Source of the DNA: Antedon mediterranea
Taxonomy: Eukaryota; Echinodermata; Crinoidea; Comatulida; Antedonidae
DNA: 64,000 nucleotides
Reading direction: 5' to 3'
Assembly (NCBI RefSeq): GCF_964355755.1
Contig: NC_092674.1
Location: forward strand, 16,063,001-16,127,000
Part shown: in pieces, positions 55,553-64,000 of the stretch
Numbering within the stretch: the stretch's first letter is position 1
How the letters are laid out: every line of letters starts with the position of its first letter
Notes under the pieces: generated by a model
The model's input: the letters and a program-made list of their open reading frames with translations, nothing else
Told to the model about the DNA's origin: nothing
Database searches by the model: none
Translations under genes and position numbers: made by a program

Positions 55553-57022
55553 TTATACTGTAGTATGGTTTTGCCACACCAAATCTGTAACTGGAAATGT
55601 CTTAAATACATGTACGGTTTCTGGATAACCAGTTCTGTAATCAAGTAGTTCCTCAAGACATTGTAACGTCACCGGATCAAAACTGTAATAAAATTTATTG
55701 GCAAATAAATGAGGTTGACGAGTAAGATACGGCATGTACCCAACTCCAAACACACAAAGGGCGCGCACATATTTCCCTTTGCATTTTGGGTGTCTTGGTA
55801 TATCGGCCCATTTCATAAATCGTACATTTTCATGCCAAGTACTTTTAGGATAGCCACCAGGAGTACCATTAGCTCGTTGTAGTGTAACCCAATAGTGTTC
55901 GTCTGGGCTGTAGGTATCATTCGACCATTTCAATAGATCAGTTGCTAATTGATTGTTGATAACAAAATTGACAAAACGGTGTGTAGCTGCGTAATATGCG
56001 TTTCCAAAATATATTGTAAGTCCGTGTGGAGGATTTGTTTTCTTTTTTGATGTCCTGACTAACTTTCCCTTTATTGTAGTACGGTGCTTGTATTGTGTTC
56101 TGGGTTTTATATATGATGGAGGTAATATTCCATTAATGTCGTTATGGCCATTATACATTTTAAGTTGACGAACGATTTCGAGGTTAGTTTTCAAAGGAAA
56201 ATCTTGAGCGCACAAATTCATAACGTAATGCCATGGTTCAGGTCTTCGCAAGAGATCACTCATACAGTTGATATCAGCTAACAACCTTGTATATCCAGCA
56301 TATTGTACGCTTTCAAGTTTTGAGGCAACAAAAACGTTATCAAAGCAACCAGCTAATTTATTCACGGCACTATGAAATGTCTGCGGTGACTTTGCGTCTA
56401 GATGAATGCAGTAGACGTTCTGTGAATGGAAAATAGCTCGCAGTAAACGTTCTAATTGCGCAGAATCCTTGTGAGTTGTAATAATGTAGGCTATTGGAAA
56501 ATTTGCTTCTTCCTCTGATAATGGCATATTAGGATACATGCTTTTCGTCTTATACTCGTTGCATTCTGTTACCCAATTCAAAACGTCCGCGTCATCAGGT
56601 ACTGGAAGGTTATTTTTAGAGTCCCTGTAATAGTTTAACATTTCAAATACTTCTTGTATATATAAATGTTGTCCGTTAATAATCTTTGTGCAGTTAACAT
56701 CCCAATATTTATGAAACGCTGAATTTGAAATGTGATTTAAACTGTCGCTTTTAAATTTTGCATGAGTAATGTCTGGCCAGTTATCTGGATCTCTTTCAAC
56801 AGCTGATGTGATATGCTCGGTTGTATTAACTTTCAAATATTTTTTTTGTAATTTGAAATCATGCGTTTGGAGGTTTTTGAAATAATTTATAAAATATAAC
56901 TTACGGTGTCGTTTAACACTATTTTCATAATTCGCTGATATTTGAAATGTTATTACTTGCACGACAATGAATGTTAAACTTAGAATAACTGTACAGCAGC
57001 ACATTCGGGTTCGTAATGTCAT
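55553..57022 (-). CDS. GT14 'Branch' family beta-1,6-N-acetylglucosaminyltransferase-like protein
   Basis: 489 residues from the chosen ATG at 57022. That start is favoured because a TTTCATTTTCAG acceptor ends at 57141 on this strand, which puts the more upstream Met codons in an intron. Residues about 8-28 are a single signal anchor (type II Golgi protein). The Branch domain spans about 171-452: FPIAYIITTHKDSAQLERLL, YCIHLDAKS, CFDNVFVASKLESVQYAGY, YVMNLCAQDFPLKTNLEI, and YSPDEHYWVTLQR, whose Glu (about 375) corresponds to the catalytic base of mouse C2GnT1. Then come VRALCVFGVGY and HLFANKF. Several N-glycosylation sequons (NTT, NCT, NDT, NGT, NHT). This family builds core 2/core 4 O-glycans or I-branches with UDP-GlcNAc in the Golgi. 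Closest to GCNT1/3/4 types by eye; the exact paralogue is not assigned. The coding region is one exon, as in vertebrate GCNT1. Confidence 0.92.
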   Translation of the reverse strand: MTLRTRMCCCTVILSLTFIVVQVITFQISANYENSVKRHRKLYFINYFKNLQTHDFKLQKKYLKVNTTEHITSAVERDPDNWPDITHAKFKSDSLNHISNSAFHKYWDVNCTKIINGQHLYIQEVFEMLNYYRDSKNNLPVPDDADVLNWVTECNEYKTKSMYPNMPLSEEEANFPIAYIITTHKDSAQLERLLRAIFHSQNVYCIHLDAKSPQTFHSAVNKLAGCFDNVFVASKLESVQYAGYTRLLADINCMSDLLRRPEPWHYVMNLCAQDFPLKTNLEIVRQLKMYNGHNDINGILPPSYIKPRTQYKHRTTIKGKLVRTSKKKTNPPHGLTIYFGNAYYAATHRFVNFVINNQLATDLLKWSNDTYSPDEHYWVTLQRANGTPGGYPKSTWHENVRFMKWADIPRHPKCKGKYVRALCVFGVGYMPYLTRQPHLFANKFYYSFDPVTLQCLEELLDYRTGYPETVHVFKTFPVTDLVWQNHTTV

Positions 57023-57139
57023 GTTGTTGATCGGTTCTTGTCTGCTGAATGCACTTGCTGTCCAGTGTAACACTATTTTTCTATATTTTGCAATCACACT
57101 GTATACTATTGCATTAAATTTCAATTGCAACGAAGTTAT

Positions 57140-57143
57140 CCTG
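57140..57143 (-). promoter_or_regulatory. Splice acceptor of 5'UTR exon of the GCNT-like gene
   Basis: TCATTTTCAG|GATAAC on the - strand, 120 nt upstream of the start codon. It decides the start by excluding the leucine-rich upstream Met. The 5' exon was not located. Confidence 0.6.
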
Positions 57144-57357
57144 AAAATGAAATAATAATATAATAATAATAATAATAACAATCAAAACATATTGTTGTAT
57201 TCGAATCGAGTTACTCGATGAGGTATGTTTTAACTATGGAAGTGGTTAACAACAGTTTTAAACGATACGTGTGACTGGGAGAAGGCAAATGGGGACACGA
57301 CACCCCTACTACATCATCCAACGCTACTCCTGGGCAGAAATTAAAGCCAACAGACGA

Positions 57358-57718
57358 AATGGCGATTCAAATGGCCAAGCAGCTAAGGCAGAGTCGCCGT
57401 TTACCGTATATAACAATATCGCCATGGGTCCGAGGCTGACTCGCTCCTAGTTCTGGTCTTCTCAGATAAGGACTATAAACCGTAAGTAGTCCAGTCATGG
57501 ATTAAGTGGTCCAGTGTACTATACACAGTTTACCCGTGTGTACTTTAAATAACTCAGTTCATCATTCGAGACGAGTATGGGAGTTACCCCGGTATCTGGT
57601 TCACAAAATATCCCCTGTTTCAGGGGGATTACCACCTACCGTATCTGATAGGACAGTGATTAATTTACTATTGGTAATCGTTTGCAACATGTGCTTAAAG
57701 ATAATAAAATAAATAAAT
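57358..57718 (+). mobile_element. tRNA-derived SINE, copy 2
   Basis: A tRNA-like head (AATGGCCAAGCAGCTAAGG, later GGGTCCGAGGCTGACTCGCT) is followed by a body TTCTCAGATAAGGACTATAA shared with 52542-52902, then CGAGACGAGTATGGGAGTTA and an A/T-rich end with AATAAAATAAATAAAT. The head is more diverged than in copy 1. Confidence 0.82.
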
Positions 57719-57719
57719 C

Positions 57720-59896
57720 GTCAAATGAATTGTTTTTTGACAAGAACGTCAAAACTAGAAAGTCAATTAGAATTAATCTTTTTTTTTTAACTAAGTAAAT
57801 GCTGAAAGTTTAGTATCCGAGTCTGACACAGAAACTGTGCAAGAAGCCAACAGGAGTAAAGGCACATTATTTTATATTTTATTCTAGGACGATATCGATC
57901 ATCACCCTTAACTATGGGATTCCCATTTTTTATTTTGTCATGCATTTTATCTTGGATGAAAATAATATTTACACAAGTCCAATCGAATAACGTATTGATT
58001 AGAAGAGCACGCATTTCGTGACATAGGCCTACAACGATTTATAATTGGATTTTTAACAACATTATTTTCATTAAAGACAGCATAGTAAAATGATTACCCA
58101 TTTTCTTACGACCATAGTTTTAAGTATTTGAGAATATTAATAAAATGTGGGATTAGTTATCTCTGAAAGCTTCAGAAAACTACGTTGTGGTGAACGTTAA
58201 TGTTTTCCCATCTTCAAATTCTTCCCATACCCTAAAACTATTTAACATCATTTCCTGCGTTCAAAATCGATATTTCAATAATCAGGGGTTGGAATATTCA
58301 GGGAGATGTAAAACTGAAACTCCTCCCATATGGGATGGAGTTGATAGAAACGCAAGAAGTGCTGATTCAGTTGCAGCGGCTACAAAAAGGAGTTGTAGAA
58401 TATATGCCTATTTTAGAGAAAAATCCGCGCCCACAACAGAGGCACAGGTGGATATTATGGCCCTTTTAGGTAGTTCAATTGAAATAAATAATGATAAGGA
58501 CAAAACAGCTAAAGCCTCAGATAACCAAAGCAAAAACATGAATAAAAAGGGGTAGGCAAAAACCGGTGGGTACAGATTCTGTTTGGGGATGACATGACAA
58601 AAGGTGTAAATAAAAGAGCTACGACAGACTATACGATTACGTGTGCATGTGTTGATTTACAAAAAGCCCTTCTGAAGCGAAAGGGCCGGAAACTATACGT
58701 AAATCTACCCTCCGATTATTCTAGGCTATTTTCAGGAATTTAATAAAAATGAATTGAAATGAATACAGCACTGTAGTATCCATGGCCTATCAACAAAGGT
58801 AATCTAGCCTATAAACTCTTAGGTACAATAACTCAGCATTGGTGGTTGACGTCCTTTCAAATGATATCTCCATAACTTACCTTTTTAAGAATTTACGTGA
58901 CAAAAGATACTATAGGCCTAATACCTTATAGGCTAAATAGGTTTATTTCAATTTCAAAATTCAACAGATTCCTAAAAGAAGTAAATTAATAAATGAACTT
59001 CAATGGTCGATTGCACTTAGTTCTGTTAAATCATAGAGATGGTTAAGTCATGGTTAAATACACCTACTTACTTTCAATTCTTATGCTAATATAATTTCCA
59101 CAACGTGAACAATAAAAAGCAAATACTTAACAATGACAAAGAGTTGCATCATAGAGATATTATAGTGAACTTCACTATAATATCTCTATGGTTGAATAGA
59201 TCAATGCTTCAGTAATTTTGTTTCATTAAAGGGAAATTAAAGAGGTCATAGGCCGTACTAATATATTAGTATAAATCAATCCAGCATTTTATGTCAAACA
59301 CATTGAAAACAATTTAAAAAAATGAAGCACATAGATCACAAATCACACCTCGGTCATACCTTGGGAAATTAGCTGAAATATTGAGAGTACCCATAGCACG
59401 CCAACCGCTGGTTGTACGTGAGTCTAAATGTAATTGTGCAGAACAGAGTTTACATATCTCCAGAAATACTAGGTAGATACGTTTATTTTCATTTTAGTCT
59501 CATACATTCATAAAGATAAGAATATTTAGCCTATTTCAGAAAAATCACACCTCTGTGCACATGTAAAATGTATATGAAAATCAACTGAATGAAACCATGA
59601 TGAAACATAGCATAAATTATCGTTAAAGTTAACGATAAAGTGTTTGGTTTTTTTCAACAACAAAAATATTCAGAATAGCTGTTTCTTTTTCATGAAATGC
59701 CATATTTGATCCTTTTTTCCGATCCTTATTTTGTTGGATTTAGATAACTCAAAGATCAAATTTTCTATTCTACTTTCTAAATGAGTACATTCATTAATGT
59801 TATATTTTACTAATTGTTTACTGTAATTATATTATGGAATGAGTTTAGAATCTAGTTGGGCTTTAGCCTATTTTCAATCCTAATTATTGTTCATTG
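57720..59896. other. Intergenic, mostly featureless
   Basis: The 122-codon frame at 58187-58555 lacks an ATG near its start and has no recognised motif, so it is not called. A 41-nt palindrome at 59150-59190 is the only structure noted. Confidence 0.45.
59150..59190. repeat. Perfect 41-nt palindrome
   Basis: CATAGAGATATTATAGTGAA, a central C, then its exact reverse complement. Confidence 0.95.
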
Positions 59897-60138
59897 GTTT
59901 ACTTTATCGTTTTGATTTAGCTTTTCGCTCTTTTTTTGTATCTCCTTTGAGATCCAGCCACTGATACCCACAGCATTATCATTTTGTTCAGTAATTTGCC
60001 TTTGGATTTATATATATATATATAAATCCAAAGGCAAATTACTGAACAAAATGACAATGCTGTGGGTATCAGTGGCTGGATCTCAAAGGAGATACAAAAA
60101 TAAAAAGCGAAAAGCTAAATCAAAACGATAAAGTAAAC
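59897..60138. repeat. Large palindrome of PLE terminal sequence (two arms of about 120 bp)
   Basis: Both arms run from GTTTACTTTATCGTTTTGAT through TGTATCTCCTTTGAGATCCA and CAGTAATTTGCCTTTGGATT to a central (TA)n near 60010-60022. Arms are about 97% alike. The right arm continues into PLE-type sequence and the left arm does not. Confidence 0.93.
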
Positions 60139-60152
60139 AGCCAGAAAAGTTA

Positions 60153-60186
60153 GCAGAGCTTTCGGGCAACACTAGCCCTTCATCAG
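60153..60186 (-). ncRNA. Possible hammerhead-ribozyme-like motif of a Penelope-like element
   Basis: The - strand reads CTGATGAAGGGCTAGTGTTG followed by CCCGAAAGCTCTGC. The CTGATGA and GAAA boxes flank a GGGC/GCCC stem, as in hammerhead helix II, with one extra A. A 2-bp helix III (GC TCT GC, then TA) is imaginable. Helix I is not evident. PLEs are known to carry hammerhead motifs, but activity here is doubtful. Confidence 0.35.
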
Positions 60187-60399
60187 TGCAAGTGAAGGAA
60201 TTTGGATAACGTCAGAGTATAAAGCTGGCAAGTGCTGCCTGGGTGGACAGGAATAAAAGAAATATAACAAAGGGAGCCAGGGTGGAGTCTGAATAAGAGT
60301 GGAAAACAAAGAAGGTAGCTTGGTAGAGATATAAACAATTTTGGAATGAGACTAAACAAGGCCAACAGCCATTAAGTCGCGTGCTACAATGCATAGTGA

Positions 60400-60465
60400 T
60401 ACCGGACCGACAGACAAACAGACCGACAGACAGACCGACAGACAGACGGACCGACCGACATAGTG
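60400..60465 (+). repeat. (GACA/GACC)n simple repeat
   Basis: Imperfect tetranucleotide array between GATACCGGACC and GACATAGTGAACTATA. A similar array occurs at about 61055-61103 in the same sequence context. Confidence 0.9.
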
Positions 60466-60533
60466 AACTATACTGACCGAAATTACTGAACATGTTTAAA
60501 AATGTTGAAATGTTTAAAAACATTTATATTTTT

Positions 60534-61216
60534 TTAATTTACACGTGCGTAGCCTGTCACTTTTGACGTGCTCGTATAACATAATTTCGAGTTGAAAAGT
60601 AAGTCAAGAAAACAGAAATCGGGCAAAAAGAGTGCGCAATAACATTTAACGCGCAGTGCGCGCGCAAAAATCTGCGCACTCATGGCAATTTTGTAAACGC
60701 TTAAAATTACCTGAAACGTACTCTTATTTCATCGAAAATAAATTTTGAAAATTTTAGGCGCGCGTACGCATGCGTTACATGCGCTACGCACGTAATTGTA
60801 TTGCCATATGATGATTTATGCCCTGAAATTTATGAGTACCAAATTTTATTTAATTGTGATTCATGGTTGTTAAGATATGATTACAAACGTGATTTCGTTA
60901 AATCGTGCGTAGACCGCGTAATTTTTTATTGCGCACCGTGAAATCATAACCACATCGATTCCTGGCCATAAGGAATATTCTGTGAAAAATTGATTTAGCT
61001 AGATTAAACTGATATCAAGATAAGGTCATAAAGCGATAAAACGCATAGTGATACCGGACCGACAGACAGACCGACAGACAGACAGACAGACCGACCGACC
61101 GACATAGTGAACTATAGAGTCGCTTCCACGCGACTAAAAACAGCTTAAATGGTGGTTAATATTGAAACTTAAATTTTGGTAGTCAATGGAATAATTTTAC
61201 CGATCTGGGAGTATGA
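60534..61216 (+). repeat. Dispersed repeat of about 690 bp, copy B
   Basis: Colinear with 8916-9610, ending with CACGCGACTAAAAACAGCTT and ACCGATCTGGGAGTATG. Confidence 0.85.
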
Positions 61217-61390
61217 GTATGAGTATATATATATATATATACACACTTTATTTATTCACGAGACTAATGCACAGCACAACTCGTTCAATCAAACATTGAT
61301 TGTTTTCACACAAGTTCGTGATATTACAAAATAATCAAACACCATATAAATACGAAAAACGAAAGACAAACATTTGAAGAAAAAAAATTA

Positions 61391-61489
61391 CAGCAGAATC
61401 CCTTCCAATCTGACACCTCTATTTAGGGGACACCATACCGGGTAAACGGGAACCCCTATCTAAATGTCTCTTTTATAGGGATTCTTCTG
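61391..61489. mobile_element. 99-bp MITE with TA target site
   Basis: Ends CAGCAGAATCCC and CAGAAGAATCCC (inverted), flanked by TA (61389-61390 and 61490-61491). Inner parts also pair. Tc1/mariner-type by its TA duplication. Confidence 0.7.
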
Positions 61490-61491
61490 TA

Positions 61492-62367
61492 GTACATAAT
61501 AAATGGTTTTTTGTTTTCATTTTTGATCTTAAAATGACGATGACGATGATGGGTTTTTTTACCATTCTTAAAAATTGGCGTGAGATCTTTCTTATTTTCC
61601 ACATATTTGGGAATTTACGTATTTGTGAAAGAGTTATTTATTATGTTTGTAATAATTGGGGCTATGATTAGGCAGAAATTTTAAACATGAATGGTGGTAA
61701 ATTATCATGGCCAGTGGCTTTGTTTTTGAAAGATTACTTAAGTATTTATACGTGTGATATGTTCGTATTCAAAATTATTGTCGGTGAAAGCATCGATTTC
61801 ATCATAATTTGTATCATTTATCGGCTCAAGATTTGTACCTGTATTAATTTCATCGCCATGATATTAATACAAATTGTTTAATAGTTTGATTTTCCTTTTT
61901 TGACGATATAATATATGGTTTATCTTTTCAATTACATCATCATTGAGCCAAAGAGCTGTTTAAAAAAACATAACATCTATTAATCTAGAGGAATGTTTTT
62001 CTATACGTGTTGGTTCTTCAATAATCTGTTTTAGATTAAAATTTTCACTTAATTCAATTAGCTTCTTTGTGTACAATGAGGATTGTCAGACATAACGTCA
62101 CAGTTTAAATCTCTCATCATCATCTGTGGAGTTGTAATCAAACTCAATACGAAGGAAATGGCGCCGATAATTTTGTCCGAGCTGGTGAATCGGAGACTTT
62201 TTATAATAATCGCACGTATAGAATACTATGTGTCTTAAACGGAGAGGTAGAAGGGGTGGAAGACACTGTCGCAGACCCATACGGCCAGTCATTTCTCGAC
62301 GGGTCTATCGGAGAAACAATGTACGTGGTACGAATCGAACCCTTGTCAATATTCCCCTCATTGATAC
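61492..62367. other. Sequence upstream of the LINE coding remnant
   Basis: No gene seen. The last 270 bases may be 5'UTR or ORF1-region sequence of the LINE that follows, without a recognisable motif. Confidence 0.35.
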
Positions 62368-63624
62368 TTGAATAAGTTAAACGAATCAACACAACATAAT
62401 CCTAAGCCTATTCCAACACGCATTTCGTTACCAATTCGTAGGCCCACCCCATGTACTAATTCGAAAGCAACGAACTTAACTAACATACAATTGACTGCAA
62501 TGTCTGTGTGTAATAAAACAATAACAGTGTTCGATTATATTCTAGAATTTAATGTGGATATACTCCTAATTACGGAGACATGGATTAAAAATGGCGACTC
62601 AGTAACCACCAAGGAATGTACACCTGATGGATATACATTCTTGAATGTCCCGCGCAAATCAGATCAAGATGAAGGTGGATTATTAATTATCTATAAGTCG
62701 TACCTGAAATTTGTAAGTTCACCACTTAAATCCGATTTTACTACATTTGAACATGCGTGCTTAACCGACACATTGAAGACGTATCAGTTAGTCGCAGTAT
62801 ACAGGCCCCCTCCATCGCAAAGGAATGGACTCAAAACCTGCACATTTATCAGAAGATTTTCTGCATGAAGTTTCGTGCCTGTCCGGAAATCCCATCATTA
62901 TTGGAGATATAAATGTTCATGTGGACACTCCAGATAAATGGGATACTTAGATATCTTAACCTGATCCATGACCACAACTTTATCCAACTAGTAGATGGTC
63001 CAACACAGCAATCTGGTCACACTCTAGATCATGTTATCGTGCGAAAGGATGACGGAGCTGTTTTAAATTGTGTAATATCACCTAACACTTATGGATCAGA
63101 TCACAATATGATATCGTTTCGTCTACAAGCAGGTAACCCAGAAAAATCTTAATTAACTGTAACATCGCGTTGCTTTAAATGGGTAAACATAGAGTCGCTT
63201 AAAAAGGACCTCGAAGCAGAACTTTACCCTATACTCACAACTAATGACCCCAGCACACAAGTCAAACTTTATAATAAAGGAATTCGCTGTGTATTAGACA
63301 AGCATTAAAGGATTATTATGGATCAGATCACAATATGATATCGTTTCGTCTACAAGCAGGTAACCCAGAAAAATCTTAATTAACTGTAACATCGCGTTGC
63401 TTTAAATGGGTAAACATAGAGTCGCTTAAAAAGGACCTCGAAGCAGAACTTTACCCTATACTCACAACTAATGACCCCAGCACACAAGTCAAACTTTATA
63501 ATAAAGGAATTCGCTGTGTATTAGACAAGCATTAAAGGATTATCATAAAAAAAGTTTCACAAAACCCATTGTGGTTTACCGACGATGTTAAACGCGCCAG
63601 AATTGACCGTAGGAAAGCTGAGCG
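62368..63624 (+). pseudogene. LINE ORF2 endonuclease region, interrupted
   Basis: The APE-type endonuclease reads in pieces: FNVDILLITETWIKNGDSV and DEGGLLIIYKSYLKFV and LVAVYRPPPSQ (to about 62820). After a frameshift come IIGDINVHVD, FIQLVDGPTQQSGHTLDHVI and YGSDHNMISF (to 63152). The TETW, GD.N and SDH motifs are the expected catalytic ones. The linker carries a 227-bp exact tandem duplication, then PLWFTDDVKRARIDRRKAER before an abrupt end at the Harbinger insertion. Confidence 0.85.
63089..63542 (+). repeat. 227-bp exact tandem duplication
   Basis: 63089-63315 and 63316-63542 appear identical base for base, both starting TTATGGATCAGATCACAATA. The duplication shifts the LINE frame (227 is not a multiple of three). 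Confidence 0.95.
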
Positions 63625-63627
63625 TAA

Positions 63628-64000
63628 AGCCTATTTTACACTAGACGAATTTATTCGCGCGACGCGAATTATTTCGCCGCGAAAAAGTTCGCGCGATTGT
63701 ATATTTTATTTTACACTAGCAATTCGTGATTCGATTCGCTCGGTAGTTTTCGCGCCATTAGCGGTGATTAGCGCGAAATTAAAATGGCTGCAGTGAATGT
63801 TAGACAACTTTTACTTATAAAATCACGATTATTAACTATGTTAATACTAAGGAGGAGACAACAGACACGGATGCAGCGATTTAGAAGAAGACGACGGTTT
63901 TGGGTAAGGAAGATATATGAAGAACGTGAGCAAAAGGGAGAATTCCATCTTCTCGTTCAGGAACTGAAACTGCACGATGCAGAATACTTCTTTCGGTGTT
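63628..64000 (+). mobile_element. PIF/Harbinger transposon, left end (continues beyond window)
   Basis: Starts AGCCTATTTTACACTAGACG immediately after TAA (63625-63627), the usual Harbinger target. The LINE reading frame breaks at this point. GC-rich CGCGCGA-type subterminal words follow, and a transposase ORF begins at 63784. The start resembles the TIR of the MITE at 48793 (AGGCCAATTTACACAGA). Confidence 0.75.
63784..64000 (+). CDS. Harbinger transposase (HARBI1-like), N-terminal 72 residues
   Basis: An open frame from ATG to the window edge without a stop. It has a basic stretch MQRFRRRRRFWVRKIYEERE, then QKGEFHLLVQELKLHDAEYF FR in two adjoining pieces. The RRRR(F)WVR.I...R...GEF..LV.EL...D...FF pattern is the conserved N-terminus of PIF/Harbinger transposases and vertebrate HARBI1. 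The DDE catalytic part would lie beyond 64000. A potentially intact autonomous copy. Confidence 0.85.
   Translation, partial: MAAVNVRQLLLIKSRLLTMLILRRRQQTRMQRFRRRRRFWVRKIYEEREQKGEFHLLVQELKLHDAEYFFRC

Noticed and set aside
57023-57181. Longer N-terminus (MLLLLL...) for the GCNT-like protein
   Set aside because: Lies across a good splice acceptor and a (TAA)n repeat; the downstream Met gives a normal short cytoplasmic tail and signal anchor.
58187-58555. 122-codon frame
   Set aside because: Starts at GTG, has no recognised domain, and no clear splice or promoter context.

Overview
This window is animal nuclear DNA: AT-rich, intron-rich, and dense in transposable elements. GT-AG introns of 0.2 to 10 kb, AATAAA signals, an intact vertebrate-like TM9SF2 gene, a GCNT-type glycosyltransferase, Penelope-like elements, a class-II-tRNA-derived SINE and many TIR elements all fit an invertebrate deuterostome. 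An echinoderm such as a crinoid is a reasonable guess, but that is inference. The palindrome TAGGCCTA is strikingly frequent throughout.

Four host genes are supported. (1) The last two coding exons of an unidentified + strand gene (1301-1697). (2) An uninterrupted + strand coding region for a 608-residue protein with two BTB/POZ domains joined by a basic Ser/Arg-rich linker (17398-19224). (3) A complete 14-exon TM9SF2 (nonaspanin) gene on the + strand, 23421-53467; every exon junction can be placed at a GT-AG site, giving a 655-residue protein. (4) A single-coding-exon GT14 'Branch' family glycosyltransferase (GCNT-like) on the - strand, 55553-57022, convergent with TM9SF2.

Layout: 1-3.2 kb holds the gene 3' end with LINE remains on both sides. 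3.6-6.2 kb holds local duplications and a 57-bp tandem repeat. 7.7-10.5 kb holds degenerate retroelement sequence, including Penelope-like (PLE) pieces in permuted order. 10.5-17.4 kb is largely featureless. 17.4-19.2 kb is the BTB gene. 20-22 kb holds a broken LINE. 23.4-53.9 kb is TM9SF2 with transposon-filled introns. 54-57 kb holds repeats and the glycosyltransferase. 57-61.5 kb holds a SINE, palindromes and PLE-derived sequence. 62.3-64 kb holds a LINE endonuclease region interrupted by the left end of a PIF/Harbinger transposon whose transposase runs off the window.

The most notable structure is intron 2 of TM9SF2. About 9.2 of its 10 kb is one nested set of transposons: a TIR element with a 7-bp target duplication contains a second copy of its own family (also with a 7-bp duplication), a 4.3-kb element of unassigned type with 26-bp TIRs and a 4-bp duplication, and a pogo-like MITE. 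The second family copy preserves the empty site for the 4.3-kb insertion. No CRISPR, operon or other prokaryotic feature is present.
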